DNA of 64,000 nucleotides from Maribacter thermophilus. Lineage in GTDB: Bacteria; Bacteroidota; Bacteroidia; Flavobacteriales; Flavobacteriaceae. Made by a program: the position numbers and the translations under genes. The stretch is taken from contig NZ_LDAS01000001.1 in NCBI RefSeq assembly GCF_001020565.1, forward strand, positions 1,962,985 to 2,026,984, given 5' to 3'. Positions within the stretch are counted from its first letter, which is position 1. Every line of letters starts with the position of its first letter. The notes beneath the pieces are model-generated. The model saw nothing but the letters and a program-made list of their open reading frames with translations. It was not told the DNA's origin and did no database searches. Positions 21,075 to 30,263 of this stretch are shown piece after piece.

Positions 21075-22379
21075 TTATTGGGGATTATCGGCTTTAATGG
21101 CGCCTATGGCCAAAAACAACAAGAAGACCAATCCTATATACCCTACCAACCTATACGAACCGAAGGTTGACAAACAGAAACTAAAGACACTTGGGGCCAA
21201 TGCGCTTGCCAATATCAAAAAACTCATGATCTTCCCTGTAATACTGCCCAAATGTCTTCTACCATAAAAACGGGGCCAGGCTACGGCGTTCAACACGGCA
21301 AAAAAACCTCCCAAAACCCCAAAACCCGTGATAAGCATGGGCACCCCTGCACTCGTGGATAACAACAAAAAACCCAAGGAAGCAGAAAACCCTCCGAGCA
21401 ACATTAAATACAGGTACAATTTTAATGGCAGGTAATCGCTTAAAAAATTAAAGACCGTAGATACCGTAACGGCCACTACAGAACCAGGAAGAAAAATAGA
21501 AATAGCATCTTCTTTAGGAAAACCTTCGCTTTTGAAAACCGAAACCACATGAAAGGTCAGACCTGTTATAAAAAAACTGTTAAAAGCCAATGTAAGTCCG
21601 TACATCCAAAATGCCCTAGTACGTTTTGCTTCCTTTAGTGTAAACTGTTTACGAACCTCTTTTTTACTTTTCTCTTTTGAGGAAACCGCTTTTGCCCCAT
21701 CGGGCAAAAGACCATGCGACTCTGGAGAAATCTTATAAAAAAGAAAAACAAACACACTAAATACCAACAGTCCAATGCCGAGATACTGCCATGTCCGCTG
21801 CCATCCATTATTGTCTATCAATGCATTTACCCACAAGGGCGAGGATGAAAAACCAAAAGAAAGGGCCACACTACTAATGGCATTCACCTTGCCCCTATTC
21901 TTATCGAACCAAATCATGATTACGTTTCTAGAGGCCATGGTCAAAACCCCCTGCCCAGCAAAACGCAGCATAAAAAACAATAGGGTCATTACAGAAAAAG
22001 GAACCACCCAGGTATCAACCGATAACAGTCTTTTTATATAATCGCTCATGTGTGCCGACCATGAGCAAAGAAACAAAGTGATCCCAAGCCCCAAGGCCGC
22101 AAAAAAAGCTACATATCTGGCCCCATATCTATCAAACCAAATACCCGCACGCCCTATGACCAAAGAACTAACTATGGTACCTATCATATAGGCATTGCTA
22201 AATTGATTTCTAGAAAGACCAAGGGCATCTTTTACCGGATCCGTAAAGACCGACACCCCAATCGTCTGCCCTGGAATACTAAAGTAAATACCTATGGTAC
22301 CTATTACAAGAATAACGTAACCATAAAAAATAGGACTTTTTGCGGGATCTATAATATGATAACCGGAAGGTTTGGACAT
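21075..22379 (-). CDS. Major facilitator superfamily transporter
   Basis: This protein of about 434 residues has twelve hydrophobic segments with the MFS loop motif GRAGIWFDRYGARY between helices 2 and 3 and a long basic central loop (EKSKKEVRKQFTLKEAKRTR). An ATG 21 bp further upstream is in frame, but MSKPSGYHIIDP gives a more usual start. The N-terminal FYGYVILVIGTIGIYFSIPGQ resembles oxalate/formate-antiporter-like or nitrate-type MFS members. Substrate cannot be told. It stands alone, divergent from the NIPSNAP gene. Confidence 0.85.
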   Translation of the reverse strand: MSKPSGYHIIDPAKSPIFYGYVILVIGTIGIYFSIPGQTIGVSVFTDPVKDALGLSRNQFSNAYMIGTIVSSLVIGRAGIWFDRYGARYVAFFAALGLGITLFLCSWSAHMSDYIKRLLSVDTWVVPFSVMTLLFFMLRFAGQGVLTMASRNVIMIWFDKNRGKVNAISSVALSFGFSSSPLWVNALIDNNGWQRTWQYLGIGLLVFSVFVFLFYKISPESHGLLPDGAKAVSSKEKSKKEVRKQFTLKEAKRTRAFWMYGLTLAFNSFFITGLTFHVVSVFKSEGFPKEDAISIFLPGSVVAVTVSTVFNFLSDYLPLKLYLYLMLLGGFSASLGFLLLSTSAGVPMLITGFGVLGGFFAVLNAVAWPRFYGRRHLGSITGKIMSFLILASALAPSVFSFCLSTFGSYRLVGYIGLVFLLFLAIGAIKADNPQ

Positions 22380-22585
22380 TGTGGTATGCGCTAGTTGCAA
22401 AAGTACGTTTTAACCAACGGCCCTAAAAAAATAGAGCTTCCATTTTTTCCAAAAGTCTTGATCTTATCTTAAAAATAATAGAAAAACAGGCCTAATACTA
22501 TATTTGAACAAATGTATTTTGCTCGTTGAGAAAGCTCATTAAGAATCGTTACCTTACCTCTTTCTTTTTAAAAACCAACCGTCTT

Positions 22586-23374
22586 ATGAATACGCCATTT
22601 AACTTTACCAGAGCACTGATTATAGTAACCGTCTTATTTACCTGCATTGGCCACGCCCAAGAAACGAAAAGGGAATTTTACGAATTAAAAACCTACCTCA
22701 TAAAAAATGAAGACCAAGAAAACAGGGTCGACCATTACCTAAAAAATGCCTATTTGCCGGCATTAAAAAGACAAGGCATTAAGAACATAGGTGTTTTTAA
22801 GGTACGACCAAACAAGTTTACAAAAGCAGATAAAATATATATACTTATTCCATTTGCCTCTTTAGATCAGTTCGAAAAACTGGAAGCCTCCATTGCCGTG
22901 GACAAAGAACACCTCTCTTCCGGCAAAGATTATATAACGGCAAAGTACAATGATCCGCCTTACCAAAGAATAAGTTCTACCTTAATGCGAGCGTTTTCAG
23001 GAATGCCCCATATGAGACCCAGCCAAGTATCTACCCCTAGATCCGAACGGGTTTACGAGCTAAGAAGTTATGAATCGCCTACCGAGGCTACTTATAAAAA
23101 CAAAGTAGCTATGTTTAATGAAGGGGGCGAAGTAGACTTGTTCGAAAGTATTGGTGCCAATGCCGTTTTTTACGCAGAAGTTATTTCCGGTTCACAAATG
23201 CCTAATTTAATGTATATGACCACCTATGCCGATATGGCACAGCGAGATGCCTTATGGGAAAAGTTTTTTGCTTCTGAAAAATGGACGGAATTAAAAAATG
23301 ACGAGCACTATAAAAACAACATGAACAAAGCAGATATCTTTCTTCTGTACCCAACTTCATATTCCGATTATTAA
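22586..23374 (+). CDS. Secreted double-NIPSNAP protein
   Basis: The ATG at 22586 gives 262 residues with a signal peptide (TRALIIVTVLFTCIGHAQ); a longer in-frame ATG at 22526 would bury it, so it is rejected. Two NIPSNAP ferredoxin-like domains follow: EFYELKTYLIKNEDQENRVD (about 30-115) and VYELRSYESPTEATYKNKVA (about 155-255). NIPSNAP domains are of uncertain function and occur as secreted copies in Bacteroidota, often near sugar-acid or alcohol metabolism genes. No such genes are adjacent here. Confidence 0.82.
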   Translation: MNTPFNFTRALIIVTVLFTCIGHAQETKREFYELKTYLIKNEDQENRVDHYLKNAYLPALKRQGIKNIGVFKVRPNKFTKADKIYILIPFASLDQFEKLEASIAVDKEHLSSGKDYITAKYNDPPYQRISSTLMRAFSGMPHMRPSQVSTPRSERVYELRSYESPTEATYKNKVAMFNEGGEVDLFESIGANAVFYAEVISGSQMPNLMYMTTYADMAQRDALWEKFFASEKWTELKNDEHYKNNMNKADIFLLYPTSYSDY

Positions 23375-23375
23375 A

Positions 23376-24503
23376 TTAATGTAATTGAGCCCTAATAACG
23401 AAGGCCACCCGTCTATTTTCATGTCGCCCTATAGCAGTTTTGTTGGTGGATACAGGTTGCGAACTTCCTAATCCCTCATAAGAAATCCGTTCTTTTGATA
23501 CTCCTTTATCCATAAGATAAGCAGCTACGGCTCTTGCCCTTTTTTGCGATAGGACAAGATTATAAGCTTCATTGCCTATAGTATCGGTATGCCCCGATAT
23601 ATTAATTTTTAAGTCGGTGTTCACGGTAAGGTACCTCAATATTTCCCCTAACTCGTCCACGGCACTGGGCAATAGGTTATGATCATCAAAAGCGAAAAGT
23701 ACATTTTTAAATGTATGTTCCTTGTTAAGTTCAAATGTTTTTGCATTAGAAACAGGCTCATCTTCATTGCCCTCCGATGGCGCATACAAAGAAACCATGT
23801 CCAAATAATAATAAGATCCTTTTGTACCCGATTTTTTGGTCTTGAACCTTCTAGTTCTTTTATTGTCCTTAAAATTTCCGATAATCATGTAGTTTTCCGT
23901 TCCTTTTGCCACAAACTCCATTTCTACCTTGACCCATTCTTTTTCATCTGAATAAAATTCGTCATATTTTATCTCCAGATAATTGGACACATCACCCGAC
24001 ACCTTTGACAGGTGCATCTTAGACAATGTTTTTGTGGTCTGCACCCGAATGGGGTTTTCAGAAAAACAAATACCGAATTCCCTTATGGCAAAATCTGACC
24101 GCTCGGCCAAACTTACATAAAAGGAAAGCCTATACACCTCATCCTTTTTTAAAGTGTTCGTAAGTACCCCCTGTAAATACTCCCTATAATCATTAGGAGC
24201 ATACAAATAGAGGCCTACATAACCTACGCCAAAATCTGCAGGCTGCTCACCATTAAAATTCTTTGGTGTTCCCATTGCCTGGCTACAACCATTAAAATAG
24301 TCGGTAGAACCTAGGGTAGGTACAGTCCAGTCCACAAGGTCTTTTTGCAGATTGCCCAACGTCTGCGGGCATTGTATGTAATTTTCAAAACTTGGATTTT
24401 TAATAAGGTTCTGCGCATTGCCGATATGGTTCAATAACAAGAACCCAAGAACCAGCAATCGGTTTAAACAACGACCATATATTACAAGGGATGCGCCCAT
24501 CAT
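23376..24503 (-). CDS. OmpA-family outer-membrane/peptidoglycan-binding protein
   Basis: This 375-residue protein has a signal peptide ending near AQ (residue 31), an N-terminal region starting NLIKNPSFENYIQCP (the carbohydrate-binding-like jelly-roll module commonly found in flavobacterial OmpA proteins), and a C-terminal OmpA domain (INISGHTDTIGNEAYNLVLS, RARAVAAYLM, ENRRVAFVI; about 270-372) that binds peptidoglycan. There is no N-terminal beta-barrel, so it is a soluble or surface protein tethered to the wall. It lies 2 bp from the convergent NIPSNAP stop and 52 bp downstream of the barrel gene; co-transcription with the latter is possible. Confidence 0.85.
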   Translation of the reverse strand: MMGASLVIYGRCLNRLLVLGFLLLNHIGNAQNLIKNPSFENYIQCPQTLGNLQKDLVDWTVPTLGSTDYFNGCSQAMGTPKNFNGEQPADFGVGYVGLYLYAPNDYREYLQGVLTNTLKKDEVYRLSFYVSLAERSDFAIREFGICFSENPIRVQTTKTLSKMHLSKVSGDVSNYLEIKYDEFYSDEKEWVKVEMEFVAKGTENYMIIGNFKDNKRTRRFKTKKSGTKGSYYYLDMVSLYAPSEGNEDEPVSNAKTFELNKEHTFKNVLFAFDDHNLLPSAVDELGEILRYLTVNTDLKINISGHTDTIGNEAYNLVLSQKRARAVAAYLMDKGVSKERISYEGLGSSQPVSTNKTAIGRHENRRVAFVIRAQLH

Positions 24504-24555
24504 CCCTAAAGTAATAAAATATAACCTACGCTATAGCCCTGTAATCACAAAGACC

Positions 24556-26313
24556 TTAAAAATTAAACTTATAGGTAGCCCCCGCCAGAATCTGAAAGCC
24601 TTGTACAGGGTAATTTGCCCAACGTTGGTAGTTGTTATTAGCGATATTGGCGGCCTTTACAAAAATAGACAATTGATTGTCCACCCGGTACCCCACATGT
24701 GCATTGGCATCAAAGTAGCCGTCCAAGGTAATCATGGTAGCAGGAAATTCGGAAGGTGTAACACCCACTTCCGCTACCGAAGAAAAATCGTCCCTTTCTC
24801 CCACATAGAACAAATTGGCACCCGCATACCACTTTTCACCGATCTGGTAATCCATAAACAGCGAACCTGTTAGGTTAGGCAAGTTCCACGCAGGGTTATC
24901 GGTCTCCGTATTATAGTCATAGACGGCAGCATTTACCCCCAAGGTAAAGTTTCTGTTCACATCCACATTGAGCTCACCAAATACACCAATGGTCTTTATA
25001 TCATCATAAAAAACATCAAAGGAGTTGCCATAATAATATCCCTTTTCATCGTCCCTGAAATTGTTCTGCGGATTCAAGGTAAACAAGGGACTATTGTTTT
25101 CTGCCGTGTAAGAACCTTTTATATTATAACTAAGGTTTGGCAACAACTGCCCCTTTAACCCTATATAGGCATTGTATTGGCTATCTGTAGGAGCAATGCT
25201 CAAAGTTGGGGAGACATACGTATTTTCCTCTACAAAATCATAATAGGAATTTTGGCGCAACTCGCCTTCTATACCACCATAAGCGATCACAGTTTCATCC
25301 ATAACCCTATAAGATGCCGTTACTGCCGGATAGATATAAAAGTTACTTTCACTATTCTCCAGATCCATTCCGTACACAATATTTACACCTAGGTTCAACG
25401 ACAGGTCATCTCTTAACATTACTAAACTTGGATTTATACCTACCTGCAAATTGCTGTATTTTATTCCTTGATCATTTGTGGTACTATTAACACTGGCGTT
25501 CTCAAAATCGCCGCCCACATAATCTACCTTCGCTTTTATTCCAAGAACCTCATCGTTCAAAGGTAATTCGAGTGCCGTGTTTAAAACAGCCCTATTTTCC
25601 CCGGATTTTACTGCGTCCCAAAACCTTCTATATTTAAGGTCGGCCCTTTTAAAGAAAGACTCCTCTACATTAATGTGACCACCCACTTCGGCCATATAGT
25701 AATTTTGACGTTCGTCAATAGAGTTCACGGTAGTCTCATCGTACACGCCCTCTGGAAGTCCATACCAATTGTACAGTTGATGCTGTAGACCGACCGCGGC
25801 ACCCCAGCTAAGGTCTCTATCTTGTTTACTATATGATGCATCCAATTTTGTATCCGAAAAAATATTGTCCAGCTCAACACCATCAATATCGCCTCTTGAA
25901 GAATTGTGGTTAAAACCAATGTCCAGATTTTCGTCCCTATCCAGTTCTCTAGTGGTATAAAACTTGGCCGTGGTATTCCCATAATTACCTAGACCTGCAG
26001 ACGCATAGGAATTGAACAACTCTGGTGGTGGAATTCTTTCTACCTTAGATGCCGTTCCTTTTGAAGGAGTAAAGGTAGAGGCTACCGGTACCGAGAAAAT
26101 ATTATAGGTAATCTTCTTTTTTTTCAATACGATAGAGTCGTTAAGATTGGGCAACGATTTAATTTTAAAGGCATCGGAAACCGTAGGTGTATATGCCTTT
26201 GTAACGGTAACGGTTTCTGTTCCCAGATCTTCCTTTTCTTCTTGTGCGACCACAAATTGTGCACTTATGAGAAACGCTCCTAACGTTAATACTAATTTTA
26301 TGTTTTTGTACAT
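24556..26313 (-). CDS. TonB-dependent-receptor-like outer-membrane beta-barrel (no plug)
   Basis: This protein of about 585 residues has a signal peptide (LVLTLGAFLISAQFVVAQ). The mature N-terminus (LGTETVTVTKAYTPTVSDAF) resembles a TonB-box/plug entry but no full plug domain follows. The remainder is a long set of amphipathic strands ending in NNYQRWANYPVQGFQILAGA-TYKFNF, with a terminal Phe as in outer-membrane barrels. An ATG 24 bp upstream is also in frame. It follows the 1005-residue TPR gene by 29 bp, so the two are an operon. This TPR-plus-barrel pairing suggests an envelope complex; the function is inferred only. Confidence 0.75.
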   Translation of the reverse strand: MYKNIKLVLTLGAFLISAQFVVAQEEKEDLGTETVTVTKAYTPTVSDAFKIKSLPNLNDSIVLKKKKITYNIFSVPVASTFTPSKGTASKVERIPPPELFNSYASAGLGNYGNTTAKFYTTRELDRDENLDIGFNHNSSRGDIDGVELDNIFSDTKLDASYSKQDRDLSWGAAVGLQHQLYNWYGLPEGVYDETTVNSIDERQNYYMAEVGGHINVEESFFKRADLKYRRFWDAVKSGENRAVLNTALELPLNDEVLGIKAKVDYVGGDFENASVNSTTNDQGIKYSNLQVGINPSLVMLRDDLSLNLGVNIVYGMDLENSESNFYIYPAVTASYRVMDETVIAYGGIEGELRQNSYYDFVEENTYVSPTLSIAPTDSQYNAYIGLKGQLLPNLSYNIKGSYTAENNSPLFTLNPQNNFRDDEKGYYYGNSFDVFYDDIKTIGVFGELNVDVNRNFTLGVNAAVYDYNTETDNPAWNLPNLTGSLFMDYQIGEKWYAGANLFYVGERDDFSSVAEVGVTPSEFPATMITLDGYFDANAHVGYRVDNQLSIFVKAANIANNNYQRWANYPVQGFQILAGATYKFNF

Positions 26314-26342
26314 ACGTGTTCTATTACTATGGTACATTAATT

Positions 26343-29300
26343 TTAATTTGGATCTACTGAAGAGTTGCTTTCCGATTCTTTTGATTTGATAATGGCCAAC
26401 TCACCTTTTGCCTCTGCCACTATTTCAGGATATTGCTCAAAATTGGCGATAACACTGTCTAATATATAGGTAGCCTGATAGGCGTCTCCCAAAGCGTAGA
26501 AGTTCTTCGCCATGAGTACCAAACCTTTACCTCCCCATTTTTTATAAGTAGCGTAGTCTTTTGCCAATTTTTGCACAGAAATATTGGAAGACTCAAAATC
26601 CCCTTCCTTGTTCTTAAAGTAGGCATCGTAGTAAAGTGCCTCCGCCGCGGTGGCCCCGGAGGCAATGCCCAATACTTTGGCATAGGCCGATTTGGCCTTT
26701 GATTCGTCGCCCGTGGCAATAGCAGACCTTGCGATCATAATCTGCGCATCACTTTTTATACGATCGTCTATATTCGAAGTAGCCAATACCTTATCGGCAT
26801 ACTCCAGCGTTTTCGAATAATTCTTTTGCCCGTAATAGCCTTTCATTAAATTGGACTGCGCAAAAGTTCTGTTTTGTTGAATATTCGCCTGATCTTCCAA
26901 CTTTAACAAATAGGGCAACGCGGTGTCATAATCCTGTTTTCCTATATACACTTCACAAACCCTGGTCAATGCCTGTTCGGCATATTCGCTCGTGGTTCTA
27001 TCCGCTACGTATTTATAATATGGCAAGGCGGCATCTTTATCACCTTTTCCGAAATAAAGCTGGGCCAGACTAAAGTTCGCATCAAGAGCATGAAGTCCGT
27101 TCGGAAACTCTGCAATGTAGTTTTTATACCCTTTGATGGCGGCTTCGGTCTTGCCTTCCATATTTTGTTTTTGGGCAGATTCAAAATTGGCGTTGTCCAA
27201 TTCCGTATCCGTCACCTGTACAAAATCAAGGTCTTTTACCCAATCGGCATATTCGTTTACACGGCCAAGGTCTACATATACCAGTTTTGCCGTTGCCACT
27301 GCCTGTATAGCCTCTTGTGTTTTTGGAAAATCCCTTACGACCGTTTTAAACTTGGCCAATGCAGCATCATTTCTACTGGCATTGTAATGTACAAGCCCTT
27401 GACGCATCAAGGCCTGGGGCACCAAAGAGCTACCCCTGTATTCGTTTATCAATCTATCATAAGCCTGTAAACCTTTATTTTCCTGTCCCAGAGAAATATA
27501 GGTATTACCCAGTTCAAACAGGGCATCGTCCTTAAAACTAGATCTAGAGTACTGTGATACAAAATTCTCCAAGCTTTCTATCTTACTATCCGATTTACCT
27601 ACAAAACCATAACTCATCGCCTTTTGGTAAGAAGCATAGTCCTTCTCCGGTCCGGTAAGTGCCAATGCCTTATTATAGGTTTCTATGGCCGGCCAGTACT
27701 TACTGGTCGCAAAATAACTGTCGCCCAATCTTAAATAACCATCGTGCAGTTTTTCTACCTCAACATTGCCAGAGTTGGTAAAAGCACTAAAATAGGTAAT
27801 GGCATTGCTGTAATCTTTTTGTTTAAAATAGGCATATGCCAAATCATAATCCACATCTTTGGACTCTGCCAAAGAAGGGGCTACGGCACTCTGCTTAAAG
27901 GCCTTGAATCCGGCCACCGCTTCATCGAACCTGTTCAGCAGATAATCGGCTTCCGCCTTCCAATAACTGGCCTTTGCCTTAAAGGTCTCGTTCACGGCAC
28001 TGTTCAACGATTTCGCTAAATTCTCGGAAGCACCGTCATAATCGGTCTCCATAAAAAGTTCTATCCCCCTATAGTAGGCCACTTTTTGATACGTTTCTTT
28101 ACTGGCGTAGTTCTTATTCTTTTCCAAGAGCTCCATGGCGCCCGCAAAATTTTTGGAAGTGATATAAGAATCCACCAATAAAGTTTGCATTTCCTCTTGA
28201 TGTTCGTCATTTGGATACGCATCCAAATAATTGGTGATCACCTGTGGTACCGGTTCGTATGCGTTTCCTACTTCATAACTTAAACGAGCATAGTTTAAGA
28301 AAGCGTCTTTTTGAATTTCGGCATTAAAATCCATTTGCGAGGCATTTCTAAAAGCGTTCAGCGCCTCTTGTTTTTTATCTTGCTTAAGGTAACATTCGGC
28401 CAAGTGATAGTATGCGTTTTGCGAAACACTGTTTGTACCCCCTATAATTTTATTGAACTGGGCTATGGCATTTGCGTAATCTTCCTGTTTGTAATAACAG
28501 TATCCCAATTGGTAATAATCGGTATTGTTCCATTTTCCCCTTTTACCTTTGTATTCCTTTAAATAAGGGATGGCATTGTCATACTGCTTTAAATTAAAAT
28601 AGCTCTCCCCTATAATCTTGTTCAGCTCAGAAACTTCCGTTCTGTTGGATTTGGGCAATTGCTTTTTTGCCAAAGCTATGGCCTCCTCGAATTTCCCCAG
28701 TTTAAAGTTCATATCGGCCTGGTAATAGCTCAACTTTTCCTCTAAAACATTTTGATCGGTTATTTGGTCAAAACGTTCATTGGCCGCATCATAATCATCT
28801 TCTTGGTATGCAATGTACCCCAGATAGTATTTTGCCTGCGACCCATATACCGGTGAGGTGGTCACCTTTTCTAAATAGCGTTCCGCTTCCTTTGTTTTTT
28901 TAGAGGCAAAGAGCGAGTAACCATAATTAAAATTAAACTTGTCCATCTCACCACGAGACAGTGCACTTTGGTCCACTTTGTTGTACCACTTTAGGGCATA
29001 TGGATATTTACCTGTTTCAAAATAATACTCGGCAACATCGGCATAGGCCGAATTACGCTTGGTGGACGTCGGATATTTCTCCACAAAGTCTTCCATAAGC
29101 CGATCGGCCCCTCGTTGGTTCAATCGCACTGCGGCATTCGCTGCATAGTAAGCACTATTTGCTGCTATTTCCTCATTTTTTGTGCTGGATTTAACCTTAT
29201 TAAAGATTGTTTGTGCTGCTTGGTACTGCTCATTATTGTACAGTGCAAGCGCATCTTGAAAGTCTTTTTGTTCGTGTGTATAAATTTTGGATTCTTGAGC

Positions 29301-29360
29301 AATGCCTATACAGACTACCCCCATTAACATGGGTAAAAAAGCGGTGATTTTTTTATACAT
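26343..29360 (-). CDS. Large periplasmic tetratricopeptide-repeat protein
   Basis: This 1005-residue protein has a signal peptide (LPMLMGVVCIGIAQ, about 22) followed by some 25 TPR/Sel1-type helix pairs along its whole length (for example NAYYHLAECYLKQDKKQEAL, ALFELGNTYISLGQENKGLQ). There is no catalytic domain and no transmembrane segment besides the signal. TPR arrays scaffold protein complexes; in the periplasm they often link inner- and outer-membrane components. The next gene, 29 bp downstream, encodes an outer-membrane barrel. It is longer than common TPR lipoproteins of the BamD/YbgF kind and might serve a secretion or assembly machine; unproved. Confidence 0.85.
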   Translation of the reverse strand: MYKKITAFLPMLMGVVCIGIAQESKIYTHEQKDFQDALALYNNEQYQAAQTIFNKVKSSTKNEEIAANSAYYAANAAVRLNQRGADRLMEDFVEKYPTSTKRNSAYADVAEYYFETGKYPYALKWYNKVDQSALSRGEMDKFNFNYGYSLFASKKTKEAERYLEKVTTSPVYGSQAKYYLGYIAYQEDDYDAANERFDQITDQNVLEEKLSYYQADMNFKLGKFEEAIALAKKQLPKSNRTEVSELNKIIGESYFNLKQYDNAIPYLKEYKGKRGKWNNTDYYQLGYCYYKQEDYANAIAQFNKIIGGTNSVSQNAYYHLAECYLKQDKKQEALNAFRNASQMDFNAEIQKDAFLNYARLSYEVGNAYEPVPQVITNYLDAYPNDEHQEEMQTLLVDSYITSKNFAGAMELLEKNKNYASKETYQKVAYYRGIELFMETDYDGASENLAKSLNSAVNETFKAKASYWKAEADYLLNRFDEAVAGFKAFKQSAVAPSLAESKDVDYDLAYAYFKQKDYSNAITYFSAFTNSGNVEVEKLHDGYLRLGDSYFATSKYWPAIETYNKALALTGPEKDYASYQKAMSYGFVGKSDSKIESLENFVSQYSRSSFKDDALFELGNTYISLGQENKGLQAYDRLINEYRGSSLVPQALMRQGLVHYNASRNDAALAKFKTVVRDFPKTQEAIQAVATAKLVYVDLGRVNEYADWVKDLDFVQVTDTELDNANFESAQKQNMEGKTEAAIKGYKNYIAEFPNGLHALDANFSLAQLYFGKGDKDAALPYYKYVADRTTSEYAEQALTRVCEVYIGKQDYDTALPYLLKLEDQANIQQNRTFAQSNLMKGYYGQKNYSKTLEYADKVLATSNIDDRIKSDAQIMIARSAIATGDESKAKSAYAKVLGIASGATAAEALYYDAYFKNKEGDFESSNISVQKLAKDYATYKKWGGKGLVLMAKNFYALGDAYQATYILDSVIANFEQYPEIVAEAKGELAIIKSKESESNSSVDPN

Positions 29361-29519
29361 AGCGTTCTCTGACTATTTTTTAATTACCGTAGTATTACAA
29401 CATCATAACGGCAAATATTGTACCTAAGTATGTAAATTGCGACTACAAAAGAAAAGAATTTAATAAACGTTTCCTTGTTATCGGAAGGAACTTATTACTT
29501 TTATATCAACAAATACACT

Positions 29520-30203
29520 ATGCAAGAGACAGTTTTAGAATTAAAGGACGCTTCCATTTTTCAGAAAGAAAGCCTGGTACTCAGCGATGTAACCATACAA
29601 GTCACCAAAGGTGAGTTTGTTTACCTTATCGGCAAGACGGGAAGTGGAAAAAGTAGCTTTATGAAAACTTTGTATGGTGACCTACCCTTAAAAAAAGGAG
29701 AAGGCCATATTGTGGATTTTAATTTAAAGACACTCAAAGAAAACGACATTCCGTTCTTACGAAGAAAACTAGGAATCGTGTTTCAAGACTTTAAGTTATT
29801 ACCTGATAGAAACATTAACGAAAACATGCTGTTTGTCCTAAAAGCGACCGGGTGGAAGGACCAATCAAAAATGGATGCCCAAGTCTTGGAAGTTCTGGAA
29901 AAAGTGGGCATGAAAACAAAAGGATTTAAGTTTCCCCATGAATTGTCGGGCGGTGAACAACAAAGAATTGCCATTGCTCGCGCTTTATTGAACGATCCCG
30001 AACTGATCTTGGCAGATGAGCCGACCGGTAATCTAGACCCGCAAACCAGTGTAGAGGTAATGAAAGTACTGCAAGAAATAAACAAATCTGGCAGAACCAT
30101 ATTAATGGCCACACACGACTACGCATTAATATTGAAGTACCCTTCAAAAACCATTAAATGCGATGCCAATCGCGTTTTTGAAGTCGTACAAAGAGCCGTA
30201 TAA
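29520..30203 (+). CDS. ftsE: Cell-division ABC ATPase FtsE-like
   Basis: The ATG at 29520 gives 227 residues (an earlier ATG in the frame adds a non-homologous lead). Walker [11 protein letters not shown]-loop [12 protein letters not shown], signature LSGGEQQR, Walker [14 protein letters not shown] and the H-loop ATHDYALI are all present. The [11 protein letters not shown] form is typical of FtsE rather than LolD/MacB. FtsE with FtsX regulates septal peptidoglycan hydrolysis. No FtsX gene is adjacent; its partner must lie elsewhere if the assignment is right. Confidence 0.85.
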   Translation: MQETVLELKDASIFQKESLVLSDVTIQVTKGEFVYLIGKTGSGKSSFMKTLYGDLPLKKGEGHIVDFNLKTLKENDIPFLRRKLGIVFQDFKLLPDRNINENMLFVLKATGWKDQSKMDAQVLEVLEKVGMKTKGFKFPHELSGGEQQRIAIARALLNDPELILADEPTGNLDPQTSVEVMKVLQEINKSGRTILMATHDYALILKYPSKTIKCDANRVFEVVQRAV

Positions 30204-30263
30204 GCTACCGTTTACGGGCAAAAGGAAAAGTCTCTTCTTTTCGTTTTCAAATCTGAAACCCCT

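Noticed and set aside
26459-26719. Antisense and alternate frames within the large TPR gene
   Set aside because: Product of the repetitive composition of the TPR gene; no start context or homology.
29520-30203. LolD or MacB ATPase instead of FtsE
   Set aside because: The Q-loop form [11 protein letters not shown] and the lack of an adjacent LolC/MacB permease favour FtsE, although without FtsX it is not certain.
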